DNA of 64,000 nt from Shewanella yunxiaonensis (GTDB taxonomy: Bacteria > Pseudomonadota > Gammaproteobacteria > Enterobacterales > Shewanellaceae), in contig NZ_CP073587.1 of NCBI RefSeq assembly GCF_018223345.1, forward strand, positions 2,783,501 to 2,847,500, given 5' to 3'. Positions 18,858 through 27,906 of this stretch are shown here, piece by piece (the stretch's first letter is position 1; each line of letters begins with the position of its first letter). The position numbers were made by a program, and so were the translations under genes. The notes under the pieces were generated by a model. It saw nothing but the letters and a program-made list of their open reading frames with translations. It was not told the origin of the DNA and ran no database searches.

Positions 18858-19520
18858 TCATTTTATTTTCTTGTATTTCAGGAATATTCCATTTTTGCCG
18901 CCGGCTTGTAAATTACCGTTCTTATCAAGCAAAAAATACTCTCCATGAGGGTTGCCCCCCTTTTCGACAAGCTTTGTGCCAACTGCTGTCCGGGATTCGG
19001 CCATCTCTTCTATGGAGCTGCTGCCGTCCTTATATTTCGATTCCAAATATAGTTTTTTGTTTTTGCGATATATCGTTATTGTAGCGCCTGCGTATGGCCT
19101 ATCATCCATCCATATGCCTACTGAATCGGTGGATGAGCTTTTTGCGGCACGCGCCATCTTATCTTCTTCATCAGCGGTAAGGCCAAGGATTTTCACTTCT
19201 AATTCAGGATCGAAATGAGTTGTTGCCCAAGCACCAGCACCAACCTTCATATCAGGAAGATAGTAAGCAATAAAAGTCCTCTCATATTTCTTTAGCTCCG
19301 AATTCTTTAATTTTAGAGCAATCGTTTTTAGCACCTCTGCCGATACTTTCTTATCCAGCCTCACATCAACACTCCGTTTTACGTCACGAAAGCCGTTGTC
19401 GGAAATTATTGTGTAGGTTGCTCCTTCTACAGTTGCAGCTTGTACCCGTACCATTAGGACCATACAAATAATTAACATGGTAAAGCTGAAAAGACGTTTC
19501 GATAAAGTAATCATGCTCAT
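18858..19520 (-). CDS. Exported hypothetical protein
   Basis: 220 residues with a clear signal peptide (LFSFTMLIICMVLMVRVQA). A central DMKVGAGAWATTHFDPELEVKILG resembles the tail of small exported proteins predicted to sense or bind, and the C-terminal half is lysine-rich with HGEYFLLDKNGNLQAGGKNG. No family is recognised. It may be a cassette gene, since the flanks resemble the neighbouring cassettes, but I see no clear attC directly after it. Confidence 0.65.
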   Translation of the reverse strand: MSMITLSKRLFSFTMLIICMVLMVRVQAATVEGATYTIISDNGFRDVKRSVDVRLDKKVSAEVLKTIALKLKNSELKKYERTFIAYYLPDMKVGAGAWATTHFDPELEVKILGLTADEEDKMARAAKSSSTDSVGIWMDDRPYAGATITIYRKNKKLYLESKYKDGSSSIEEMAESRTAVGTKLVEKGGNPHGEYFLLDKNGNLQAGGKNGIFLKYKKIK

Positions 19521-19547
19521 TCCCTTTGAATTGCAACCATTCCTCTA

Positions 19548-19580
19548 GTCACTCTGTAGCATTACTTAAATTTGGTCAAC
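19548..19580 (+). repeat. 32-bp interspersed repeat, copy 2
   Basis: GTCACTCTGTAGCATTACTT then AAATTTGGTCAAC; best match to the shared pattern. Confidence 0.65.
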
Positions 19581-19704
19581 TAGATCGAGCCATACAGATA
19601 TGGACATAACGGGCTGAGAAACGTTTGGGGGCAGAAGTGGTTAATCCGCAAAGAACACGAAGCCATGCCGACGGTGCAACCATCTTTCGTTAGTGTTTTA
19701 TTCA

Positions 19705-20838
19705 TCATGAAACCAGAGAACCTGCCATAACAAAAAACAGTATTGTCCAAAGTAGTGATAAGTTGAACTTCTTGTATATGTAAAATCCAGCAAGGATCAA
19801 CGCAACATCGGTCAATGTGCCAACGGCACTGCTAAAAACTGGTTGATATAGTGCAGCAAGCAAAAGTCCAACTACAGCGGCGTTTACCCCTTTAATTGCT
19901 CCCGCGATTCTTGGTTTACTTGCAAGTAGTTGCCAATTCCTCAACACGCCTAACAGCAGCAGAAATCCCGGCATAAATATACCAATAGTTGCTACCAGAG
20001 CTCCGATAATAGAGCCTGAAGACATCACATAACCGATATAAGTTGCCATTGTGAACATCGGCCCTGGTACAACTTGTGCTGCGGCATAGCCCGTCATAAA
20101 GGCATCCTGAGAAACCTGCTCACCAACCAATCCCTGGAGAAGTGGAAGAACGACATGACCACCGCCAAAAACGAGGCTACCAGCCCAAAAGAAGTTGCTA
20201 AATATCGCTAAAAGCGAGTGAAATCGCGTTGTTAGCGGCAAGCAAAAAAGCAGGAGCAAAAATAGAAGCAGTGGCATTACTGACGGTTTAAATGATCCAC
20301 TTACCGCAGTAGCAGAAGCAACCAGATAGCGACTGCCAATCAATCCAGCAATCATCAGCAATATCATTTGAGTGCTGATTTGCGGTACAAGTAGCAGGAC
20401 GCTAGCAGTAACAATGCAAATGCCAACAGTAAGTCGGCTTTTGCAGAAATTGCTATACATCCCCCAAACGGCATCAGCAACCACTACAACCGCTAACAAT
20501 TTGAGGCTATGAACGACACTCTCATATACTTCTGAATCAAGAAAATGACGACTGAGCATTGCCAATAGCAACATGATAGTGACAGACGGTAAGGTAAAGC
20601 CTAAAAATGCAGCTATTGCTCCGGATAAACCACCTTTTTTATAGCCAAGTGCAAAGCCGACCTGACTAGAGCCTGGTCCCGGTAAGAACTGACTGAGCGC
20701 AACGATTTGAGCATACTCACTATCTTCCAACCATTTGTGTTTTTCCACAAAATACTGTCTGAAGTAGCCAATATGAGCTGCCGGTCCACCAAAGCTAATC
20801 CAGCCAAGAAAGAAAAAGCTTTTAAATATCGACCACAT
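19705..20838 (-). CDS. chrA: Chromate efflux transporter, CHR family
   Basis: 377 residues, ten or so membrane segments in two homologous CHR halves. FFFLGWISFGGPAAHIGYFR and ALSQFLPGPGSSQVGFALGY start the first; the second repeats as FWAGSLVFGGGHVVLPLLQ and AAQVVPGPMFTMATYIGY. It exports chromate from the cytoplasm. The FGGP and PGP motifs are intact, so it is probably functional. A sequence past its stop (19605-19695) has loose attC features, but this is not convincing. Confidence 0.9.
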   Translation of the reverse strand: MWSIFKSFFFLGWISFGGPAAHIGYFRQYFVEKHKWLEDSEYAQIVALSQFLPGPGSSQVGFALGYKKGGLSGAIAAFLGFTLPSVTIMLLLAMLSRHFLDSEVYESVVHSLKLLAVVVVADAVWGMYSNFCKSRLTVGICIVTASVLLLVPQISTQMILLMIAGLIGSRYLVASATAVSGSFKPSVMPLLLFLLLLFCLPLTTRFHSLLAIFSNFFWAGSLVFGGGHVVLPLLQGLVGEQVSQDAFMTGYAAAQVVPGPMFTMATYIGYVMSSGSIIGALVATIGIFMPGFLLLLGVLRNWQLLASKPRIAGAIKGVNAAVVGLLLAALYQPVFSSAVGTLTDVALILAGFYIYKKFNLSLLWTILFFVMAGSLVS

Positions 20839-21257
20839 TGTTGATTATCCGATTTGGCATTTTAGCCTATTACTGACGCTCCCTGTCGTGAATGTCAATG
20901 CAGACAATCTAAGGGCAACGGATGTACCCAAAACTGTTCAAGGCCACTAACTTCTGTACAGCGATGAAACCCCGTTAAACGGGCACTCTGCATTTCCACA
21001 CCCTACATTTGGTCACTTTGTAGCATTAGTACAACTTGGTCAGAATGAGTAACCGCCGTCTCATATCAAGTGGCGACTTGTAGCTCTTGAAATTATGCTG
21101 TTTAAAACGCACCACTTTGTAGTCCTTACGCTGTACCCACAAAGAGATAAATTTACTTATTAAAGCCAAAAAAATCTTGTATCAAAAACACACAATCTTT
21201 ACATTTACGATACAAAACCTTAAAAATTTGTGATATTTCCGTGACGGAGAAAACGTT
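20839..21257. other. Non-coding stretch upstream of chrA
   Basis: About 420 bp separating divergent genes. It contains repeat copy 3 (21012-21043). No gene is supported. Confidence 0.4.
21012..21043 (+). repeat. 32-bp interspersed repeat, copy 3
   Basis: GTCACTTTGTAGCATTAGTA then CAACTTGGTCAG, the most diverged copy. Confidence 0.55.
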
Positions 21258-21461
21258 ATGAAGACATTAGCGTTAACTATTCCGCAGGAAGCACCAGTTT
21301 GTATGGATACACTTTTCGACTACGTCCGCACATGGCACTCCAACAGCTACGTTTATGAACTCGGACAACTTGAAATCAAAGTTGAAAAAGAAATTATCCA
21401 AAGCGAGCTAATGATATTTCGCGAACATTTTCCTTGGCTAAACACAAACATAATTAATTGA
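21258..21461 (+). CDS. Small hypothetical protein
   Basis: 67 residues (MKTLALTIPQEAPVCMDTLF...). A GACGGAGAAAACGTT precedes the ATG. No family recognised. It sits about 200 bp upstream of nnrS and could be part of the same regulatory unit, but nothing shows this. Confidence 0.5.
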   Translation: MKTLALTIPQEAPVCMDTLFDYVRTWHSNSYVYELGQLEIKVEKEIIQSELMIFREHFPWLNTNIIN

Positions 21462-21577
21462 CGAGAGTATTTTGAGTAGTACAAGTTATTCCCTGAGAGC
21501 CAAAGGTCATCTGGAGTATTCACCGGATCGATAGAAATATCCCAAATCTCAATGGTCGTATCAAAGTGAGATGTTGA

Positions 21578-21656
21578 TACCAAAATTGGAACCTAGATTT
21601 GGTATGGTGATGCCAAAACAATAAGCTGCATAATATATACACCTTTGGTTTTGGCA
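21578..21656. promoter_or_regulatory. Two nested inverted repeats before nnrS-nrfA
   Basis: TACCAAA (21578-21584) pairs with TTTGGTA (21598-21604) over 27 bp, and GCCAAAAC (21612-21619) pairs with GTTTTGGC (21649-21656). Both contain a CCAAA/TTTGG half-site and lie within 90 bp of the nnrS start. They look like operator sites for an NO- or redox-responsive regulator, which I cannot name. Confidence 0.5.
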
Positions 21657-21666
21657 GTAACTGAAC

Positions 21667-22878
21667 ATGTTGAATATTGATGATCCAAGCAAAGTTGCTA
21701 AAACACCGGCCATTTGGCGCTTAGGTTTTCGGCCCTTTTTTCTTGGTGGGGCGATTATTGCTGCTCTCTACATTCCTTTGTGGGTGATAACTTGGCTCTT
21801 ACCATCATACTCCTTATTTGAAGATACATTCTGGTCGCCAATCCTACCGTTGTGGTGGCACCCCCACGAATTACTATTCGGATTTGCCATGGCAATTGTG
21901 TCAGGATTTTTGCTGACAGCAGTACAAAACTGGACAAATCAGCCATCTCTTAAAAATTGGCCATTAGCGCTAACATTTTCTTGTTGGGCGTTGGCACGCT
22001 TGAGCTTGCTCATCCCTACACCGCTCCCCATTATTCTGCCCGCCGTATTCGACATACTATTTTTAGGAATAGTTGGCTCCACCTTATGGAGGAGTATTTA
22101 TAAGGTAAAACAGTGGCGCAATATTGGATTTCCACTGATGATTATTGTCGCATTATGTATCAATATTCTCAGTTACTATTCATTGTATGTCCGTGATTTT
22201 ATTCTGGCACACCAAATTTGGCAGTCTATGCTTTGGTGGCTTTCGTTACTGATCACGATTGTTGGCGGTCGAGTGATTGGCTTCTTTACTGCAATGAGAT
22301 TGAATGCAATCAAGCAACCCGCATTACCTTGGGTAGAATATCCGTTATTACTGATCATGCTCACGCTGGTTTTACAAGCATTATTCGAGCTATTACCAAG
22401 TGCATTTATCCAAGTGCTGCTATTCATTGCGGGTGTACTCCACCTGATCAGAGCTTCTCGCTGGATGCCGCTAAAATCTTTCAGGGAACCACTGCTTTGG
22501 TCCTTACACATTGCTTATTTTACGTTGCCAATAAGCTTACTGATGATGAGCTGGTATTTTAACGACGAATTTGCTTATCGCTGTCTGCTACACTTATTCG
22601 CAATTGGCGGCATGGCAATGCTTTGCCTATCAATGATTTCGCGAGTTTCACTCGGCCACACTGGGCGGAATATCTACCAAGGACCCAACATGCGAATCGC
22701 ATTTATCTGTCTGCCTTTGGCTGCAATTTTTAGAGCCATCATGCCGATTTACTTTCCCAGCCAAACCCACCTTTGGCTATGGTTTGCAGCAGTGTTCTGG
22801 TTTGGTTCATTTGCCATTTTTGTGTACCACTACACCAAGATTTTAACGCGTCCAAGAGTTGATGGACGTCCAGGATGA
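21667..22878 (+). CDS. nnrS: NnrS family haem-copper membrane protein
   Basis: 403 residues with about twelve membrane segments. WRLGFRPFFLGGAI at the start and WWHPHELLFGFAMAIVSGFLLTAVQNWT are NnrS hallmarks, as are the C-terminal ISRVSLGHTGRN residues. NnrS protects metabolism, especially iron-sulfur enzymes, from nitric oxide. Its stop overlaps the next start by 4 bp, so it is coupled to the cytochrome nitrite reductase. Confidence 0.93.
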   Translation: MLNIDDPSKVAKTPAIWRLGFRPFFLGGAIIAALYIPLWVITWLLPSYSLFEDTFWSPILPLWWHPHELLFGFAMAIVSGFLLTAVQNWTNQPSLKNWPLALTFSCWALARLSLLIPTPLPIILPAVFDILFLGIVGSTLWRSIYKVKQWRNIGFPLMIIVALCINILSYYSLYVRDFILAHQIWQSMLWWLSLLITIVGGRVIGFFTAMRLNAIKQPALPWVEYPLLLIMLTLVLQALFELLPSAFIQVLLFIAGVLHLIRASRWMPLKSFREPLLWSLHIAYFTLPISLLMMSWYFNDEFAYRCLLHLFAIGGMAMLCLSMISRVSLGHTGRNIYQGPNMRIAFICLPLAAIFRAIMPIYFPSQTHLWLWFAAVFWFGSFAIFVYHYTKILTRPRVDGRPG

Positions 22879-24281
22879 TGCAAAACACTTTGGATAAATT
22901 GAACGTGAGACCATCTATGAAAATAATGTCGCCTCTGAACCTAAAACTGTGGTTATTCATTTTGCTTGGTGCCTCCGGCAATGCTGTTGCAACCGATGGA
23001 ACAACTGATATAGCTAAATCCTACCCAAAGCAGTACAAAACGTGGGAAGCAACGCAGGAGCAATCAGAGCGAGAAGATGTACTAGCAAACAACCCGCGAA
23101 ATGTCATTCTTTGGGCAGGGTCTTCGTACGCCAAGGAATACCACACACCTCGTGGCCATCAATTTGCTGTAGCCGACGTGAGTCATACACTCCGAACCGG
23201 CGTTGCGCCAAAGGCAGGAGAGAAAGGGCTATCTGCGAGTTGCTGGACATGTAAAACTCCGGATGCGCCACGCCTGATAGGCGAACTTGGCTTTGAAGGT
23301 TATGCAGCGAAAAACTTTACCGATTTAGGCTCTGAAATAAAAAATGTGGTGTATTGCAGTGACTGTCATGAATCGGGCTCAGAAAAGCTAACGTTGCCGC
23401 GCCCTCACGCCCGTGACGCGATGGCCAAAATCCATCAACCCTTTGAACAGCAAAGTGCCACAGTTCAAGGTGCTCAAGTCTGCGGGCAATGCCACGTTAC
23501 TTATTATTTTCGCCCAGAAAAGAGCAATGTTGTTAACATCCCTTGGATCTTTGGTAATTCCGCTGATGACATAGAAAAATATTACGACACTCGTCGATTC
23601 TATGAGTGGATCCATCCGATTTCAAAAACGCCAATGCTTAAAGCTCGTCATCCAGAGTATGAACACTGGAATCGCAGTAAACATGCGGAACTTGGTGTAA
23701 CCTGCGTCACCTGTCACATGCCTGAAGCAATCGATGAAAATGGTAAAGCATTTACTAACCATAAAGTTGATAAGGCCATGCCCTACTTTAAGAGCAGTTG
23801 CAAAGGCTGTCATAGCAGCCAAGAAAAAATGAAGCAACGCCTTACGAACTTGAAGCACGAGATAAATGCTAAGGCAAAAGACGTAGAAGAACTACTGGTT
23901 AAGGCGCACTATGAGGCCAAAGCCGCATGGGTCGCCGGCGCGAATTGGGAACAGATGAATGACGCCATAATGGACATTCGTCACAGCCAATGGCGCTGGG
24001 ATTTTGCCATGTCATCACACGGAATTTACGCTCATAACCCAGAGGAAGGTAGACAGCTGCTCAATAAAGCTATCGAACAGGCAAAGAGCGCACGTAGCTC
24101 TTTGTCAAAAATATTGAAGCAACTCAAAGTCGAGCATGTCTATTATCCCGACATCAGTAGCAAAGCCAAAGCCCAACAAGCCGTGGGGATAGATGAAGCA
24201 GAATTAGTCCTTGAGAAAAAGGCGTTCATTGAGGAAGAAATCAATAAGCACTGGGATCCGGTTGCCCAGCGCGGTTACTAA
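22875..24281 (+). CDS. nrfA: Ammonia-forming pentahaem cytochrome c nitrite reductase
   Basis: 468 residues. The active-site haem motif CWTCK (lysine ligand, near residue 123) is present with four CxxCH motifs: CSDCH, CGQCH, CVTCH and CKGCH. It reduces nitrite to ammonia in the periplasm and also reduces NO. The signal peptide (LKLWLFILLGASGNAVA) fits better with a start at 22917, but the 4-bp overlap with nnrS favours coupling at 22875. No nrfB/nrfH partner is adjacent, so electrons would come from other periplasmic carriers. Confidence 0.95.
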   Translation: MMQNTLDKLNVRPSMKIMSPLNLKLWLFILLGASGNAVATDGTTDIAKSYPKQYKTWEATQEQSEREDVLANNPRNVILWAGSSYAKEYHTPRGHQFAVADVSHTLRTGVAPKAGEKGLSASCWTCKTPDAPRLIGELGFEGYAAKNFTDLGSEIKNVVYCSDCHESGSEKLTLPRPHARDAMAKIHQPFEQQSATVQGAQVCGQCHVTYYFRPEKSNVVNIPWIFGNSADDIEKYYDTRRFYEWIHPISKTPMLKARHPEYEHWNRSKHAELGVTCVTCHMPEAIDENGKAFTNHKVDKAMPYFKSSCKGCHSSQEKMKQRLTNLKHEINAKAKDVEELLVKAHYEAKAAWVAGANWEQMNDAIMDIRHSQWRWDFAMSSHGIYAHNPEEGRQLLNKAIEQAKSARSSLSKILKQLKVEHVYYPDISSKAKAQQAVGIDEAELVLEKKAFIEEEINKHWDPVAQRGY

Positions 24282-24383
24282 CTAACTGCATGATATTCCC
24301 CATCCTGATATTTAGGGATGGGGAATAAGCTGGATTTTCTTCATGCCTCTGCAACTTTTTAACACTGATTATGTTTAAAAATG

Positions 24384-25922
24384 TCATTTCAGCCCAAGCC
24401 GCCTCGCGAGCTTATGTAAATTGCTAGGGTCAAGCTTTAATAAACGGGCTGCTTCCGCCCAATTATCTTGTGTTGCTGCCAAAGTCTGTTGGATAAACTG
24501 ACGTTGGAAATCTTCGATACTGTCCTTTAATGAACGTCCAGAGAGCACTGACGGTTCAGGCGACGTGCTATCGAGAGCTTGACTAAAATCACGAGGATAC
24601 GTAAGCAATTCTTGATCCAAATGACGCGGTTCAATGGTCACAATTTCGGTCTTATTGGCACCTTGACTTACTGTACGCAAAGCTGCTCGGCTGATAACAT
24701 GTTCTAGCTCACGTACATTCCCAGGCCATGGATAGCGCTGCAACAACTGCTCCGTCGCAGGTGCCAAACGTAAACTGCGAAAACTGAAGCGACTACGATT
24801 CAATTCCACAAAATAACCCGCTAATAACAGGATATCATCTCCGCGTTCTCTTAGTGGCGGAATGACCACCGGATACACGGACAGGCGATGGTATAAATCG
24901 GCACGAAAATCTCCTCGTTTGACCATCTCTGCCAAGTCCCGGTTCGTGGCGGCAACAATACGCACATCTACTTTTATTGGTTTATCTGCGCCTAAGCGCT
25001 GGATTTCACCGTTTTGTAGTGTTCTCAATAGCTTGGCTTGAACGGTCAACGGCAGCTCACCTATTTCATCAAGAAACAACGTGCCACCATCGGCAGATTC
25101 CACGCGACCAGCACGTTCTGATGCGGCCCCAGAAAATGCACCTTTGACATGGCCGAACAACTCACTTTCAACCAATGTTTCCGGCAGAGCAGCACAATTG
25201 ACGTGGATCATTGGAGCAACTTTACGCTGGGAACGCTGATGTAAGCGCCAGGCAAATAGCTCTTTACCAACGCCCGTTTCCCCTTGGAGTAATACAGGTA
25301 GATCTGAAGTCGCCACAACATCTAGCTCTTTCAATAAGTTTTGTACCTGTGGATGCTGCCCAATCAGCTCTTGACTAGCGGAAATGCTACCATTGTCCTG
25401 TTTCAGTTGCTCATCAAACTGTCGTAATGCCCGCATTTCACTTTCAAGTCGATTAACTCTTAGGATGGTTTCACAATACACCGCAAGTTGCGGTATGAAC
25501 GCTATCTGCTCGGCGCTAAAATGGCCTTTATACAGGGAGTCAAGCGTTAACACCCCCCAACATTTACCATCGGGCCATAAACTAATGCCCATACAGTCAT
25601 GTACCGGCAGCGGCACTCCTTGCTGTGTAGCTAACAATCCATCATAGGGATCTGGTAGAGCACTGTCGGGAGCAAAATGTACTAGTTTGCGTTGCGATAA
25701 AATAGCCGACAACCGTGGATGATGAGCCACTGCAAAACGGCGTCCACTGGTTGTAGTCACTAAACCTGCGAGAGCCACAGGTTTCAGAATGTCGCCATCA
25801 AGTTGTAGCAGTCCGACTGCGTTACAGTCTAACAACTGTTGAACCTGATCAACGAAACGCTGTAAACGAACCGGCGGTGACAACTCGAGCTTTAAGTCAC
25901 GAAAATCTAATGGGAATAACAT
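24384..25922 (-). CDS. norR: NorR-type NO-sensing sigma-54 activator 1
   Basis: 512 residues: an N-terminal GAF domain, an AAA+ domain and a C-terminal Fis-type helix-turn-helix. NO-sensing elements typical of NorR are visible: [11 protein letters not shown] and VHDCMGI. The AAA+ part has GETGVGKE (Walker A) and FLDEIG (Walker B). The sigma-54 contact loop is GAFSGA instead of the canonical GAFTGA. Transcribed away from hmp, with NorR-like sites between them. It probably activates hmp. Confidence 0.92.
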   Translation of the reverse strand: MLFPLDFRDLKLELSPPVRLQRFVDQVQQLLDCNAVGLLQLDGDILKPVALAGLVTTTSGRRFAVAHHPRLSAILSQRKLVHFAPDSALPDPYDGLLATQQGVPLPVHDCMGISLWPDGKCWGVLTLDSLYKGHFSAEQIAFIPQLAVYCETILRVNRLESEMRALRQFDEQLKQDNGSISASQELIGQHPQVQNLLKELDVVATSDLPVLLQGETGVGKELFAWRLHQRSQRKVAPMIHVNCAALPETLVESELFGHVKGAFSGAASERAGRVESADGGTLFLDEIGELPLTVQAKLLRTLQNGEIQRLGADKPIKVDVRIVAATNRDLAEMVKRGDFRADLYHRLSVYPVVIPPLRERGDDILLLAGYFVELNRSRFSFRSLRLAPATEQLLQRYPWPGNVRELEHVISRAALRTVSQGANKTEIVTIEPRHLDQELLTYPRDFSQALDSTSPEPSVLSGRSLKDSIEDFQRQFIQQTLAATQDNWAEAARLLKLDPSNLHKLARRLGLK

Positions 25923-25931
25923 GGTTCATTT

Positions 25932-25977
25932 TACCCTAATGGTAAATTATACCTATAATTATAGGGTGAAATTCACC
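25932..25977. promoter_or_regulatory. NorR-type enhancer sites between norR1 and hmp
   Basis: GGTAAATTATACC (25941-25953) and GGTGAAATTCACC (25965-25977) share GGT-N7-ACC, containing the GT-N7-AC core known for NorR. An overlapping TTACC-N5-GGTAA lies at 25932-25946. Confidence 0.65.
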
Positions 25978-26019
25978 ATATAAAAATATTCATTTCTATA
26001 TATTTCAACTAATTAACAC

Positions 26020-26036
26020 TTGGCACGTCGTTTGAT
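26020..26036 (+). promoter_or_regulatory. Sigma-54 promoter of hmp
   Basis: TTGGCACGTCGTTTGAT has the -24 GGCAC element and, ten bases later, GA in place of the usual GC of the -12 element. It lies about 110 bp before the hmp start, near the NorR-like sites. Confidence 0.6.
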
Positions 26037-26146
26037 ATAGACCAAGCAGAACAGTGAACGCCTCAGTATGAATTAACCCGTAATGACGTCACTGCTTTGG
26101 CATCACATCTCGGTGATTGCATTTTCATTTTCAGGAGTTGAAGTTT

Positions 26147-27331
26147 ATGAATGAACAGCAAAAAGCTTTGGTTCGCGCGACTATACCAGTATTACAAAGC
26201 AGCGGTGTCGCCTTAACTAGCCATTTCTATCAGCGGATGCTAAGCCATAATCCCGAACTAAAACACATCTTCAATCAGGGGCATCAGGGCGCAGGTCGTC
26301 AACAACAAGCACTGGCAGGTGCCGTGCTAGCCTACGCTCAACATATCGATGATCCCTCAGTATTACTCCCTGTGGTCGAACGTATTGCCCATAAACATGT
26401 GAGCTTAGGTATTCGCGCCGAGCACTATGCGATTGTTGGCAAACATTTATTGACCAGTATTCAAGAAGTCCTCGGCGACGCGGCCTCCGCCGAATTGATT
26501 GATGCTTGGGCGGCAGCCTATGGCGAATTAGCACAATTGTTTATTGGGTTGGAAAATACGCTTTATCAGCAAAGTGTTGATAACACTGGAGGTTGGAGTG
26601 GCTGGAAACCCTTCCGTATCGTGCGCAAACAGCCTGAAAGTGACGAAATAACATCTTTCTATCTGCAACCTATTGATGGAGGCCGTCTGCCGAACTATCA
26701 ACCCGGCCAGTATATTAGCGTCCGAGTATATGTTGAAGAGTTAGGGATTTTCCAACCTCGCCAATACAGCTTGTCAGATATTGCCGGTGGTAGTGCATTG
26801 CGTATTTCAGTTAAACGCCAAGGTGCCGGAGAAACTTCACCCGAAGGCAAAGTTTCCAACCTGCTTCACAGCCAATATGATGTGGGTCAGATTGTTGAGT
26901 TATCTGCGCCAGCTGGCGAATTCGTCCTACAACAATCTTCCGAACGTCCAGTAGTATTGCTTAGCGGAGGTGTCGGTATTACACCAATGATTGCTATTGC
27001 TCGTACGTTGGCACAACAAGGTAAACGTGATATCCATTTCGTACATTCAGCGCGTAACCGTCACGTACATGCGTTTAGAGACGTCAGCGATTCATTGGCC
27101 GAAAAAGGGGCAAAAGTACATTACTTCTATGATCAAACTGACGCACAGGATCAACATGTCAGCCCCGCACCATTTGCGTTAACCGATGTCCTACCTGAAG
27201 CACCACATGATGCAGAGTATTACCTGTGCGGTCCTGCTGCGTTTATGCGTCATTATCTTTCAGAGTTAAAAGCCCACGGTGTACCAGAAACGCAAATTTT
27301 CGCGGAAGCTTTTGGTTCTGGCGGCGTATAA
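26147..27331 (+). CDS. hmp: Flavohaemoglobin, nitric oxide dioxygenase
   Basis: About 394 residues from MNEQQKALVRATIP, with CAGGAG before the ATG at 26147; an upstream ATG at 26117 adds a poor leader. A globin domain (SHFYQRMLSHNPELKHIFN, then HKHVSLGI with the proximal haem histidine) is followed by an FAD domain (RQYSLSD) and an NAD domain (LLSGGVGITPM and YLCGPAAFM). It converts NO with oxygen to nitrate. Predicted to be activated by the divergent NorR1 under NO stress. Confidence 0.95.
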   Translation: MNEQQKALVRATIPVLQSSGVALTSHFYQRMLSHNPELKHIFNQGHQGAGRQQQALAGAVLAYAQHIDDPSVLLPVVERIAHKHVSLGIRAEHYAIVGKHLLTSIQEVLGDAASAELIDAWAAAYGELAQLFIGLENTLYQQSVDNTGGWSGWKPFRIVRKQPESDEITSFYLQPIDGGRLPNYQPGQYISVRVYVEELGIFQPRQYSLSDIAGGSALRISVKRQGAGETSPEGKVSNLLHSQYDVGQIVELSAPAGEFVLQQSSERPVVLLSGGVGITPMIAIARTLAQQGKRDIHFVHSARNRHVHAFRDVSDSLAEKGAKVHYFYDQTDAQDQHVSPAPFALTDVLPEAPHDAEYYLCGPAAFMRHYLSELKAHGVPETQIFAEAFGSGGV

Positions 27332-27342
27332 ACCATTTAGCT

Positions 27343-27368
27343 AAAGGGAGCATGAGCAGTCCCTTTTT
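27343..27368 (+). terminator. Terminator after hmp
   Basis: AAAGGGA (27343-27349) pairs with TCCCTTT (27360-27366), followed by more T, ten bases after the hmp stop. Confidence 0.75.
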
Positions 27369-27392
27369 AACATTATAAAGCAGCTCAAACAT

Positions 27393-27430
27393 AACAAGAC
27401 GCTTAACTAAATTAGTTGGGCGTCTTGTTG
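27393..27430. terminator. Second hairpin, possible terminator
   Basis: AACAAGACGC (27393-27402) pairs perfectly with GCGTCTTGTT (27420-27429). Either a back-up terminator or one for a transcript on the other strand. Confidence 0.55.
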
Positions 27431-27906
27431 TATTCGAGTCGAACAGGCTTGCCACGGCTTCTCATCAGGTGACGGTGGGATTCACTGAAGTAATGATGCG
27501 TTGCGGCATTTTTTGTAGCACAACAAAATCTGCATGTTATTAAGACATCTCTTGATTGCATGAATATTTGAGTAATCTCAGGCCTTACCAAACGGAGTTA
27601 GGGACATAAATGCCATCGCTATTACGGCGTTGGTAGATAGCATAGGCTTGGTGCTGCCAATAGATTTCCATTACGAAGGTTTTCGTTCCAAATACTCTGT
27701 CCATGAGCATCGTCCTTTGATATTCCGACGTTCCAAGAACTAGCGAGTCGTCTAAGGGCCAACAGCCAGCTAGATCAAGGAGAGCAGAAAGAACACTGGT
27801 TTAATGTATTAAACTTAGCTGTGGAAAATTCCAATTACGTCACGAGGAACTTGAATGATACGAAATTGTAGACCAATTCAATTAGTGTCAAATGGTTACA
27901 AAATCG
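27431..27906. other. Mostly non-coding stretch between hmp and norR2
   Basis: About 475 bp. The only coding candidate is the small minus-strand frame at 27585-27704. I see no recognisable remnants of known genes. Confidence 0.4.
27585..27704 (-). CDS. Possible 39-residue small protein
   Basis: Reads MDRVFGTKTFVMEIYWQHQA and ends PNSVW. AGGACG stands six bases before the ATG. Composition is protein-like (aromatic-rich), but length and lack of family leave it uncertain. It could be a fragment of a decayed gene. Confidence 0.3.
   Translation of the reverse strand: MDRVFGTKTFVMEIYWQHQAYAIYQRRNSDGIYVPNSVW

Noticed and set aside
19605..19695. attC-like sequence after chrA
   Set aside because: Outer boxes (CACTAACG, CCCGTTATG) are suggestive, but the inner arms do not pair well; chrA is therefore not called a cassette.
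27243..27455. 70-codon minus-strand frame after hmp
   Set aside because: It overlaps the hmp end and both terminator hairpins and has no start signal.
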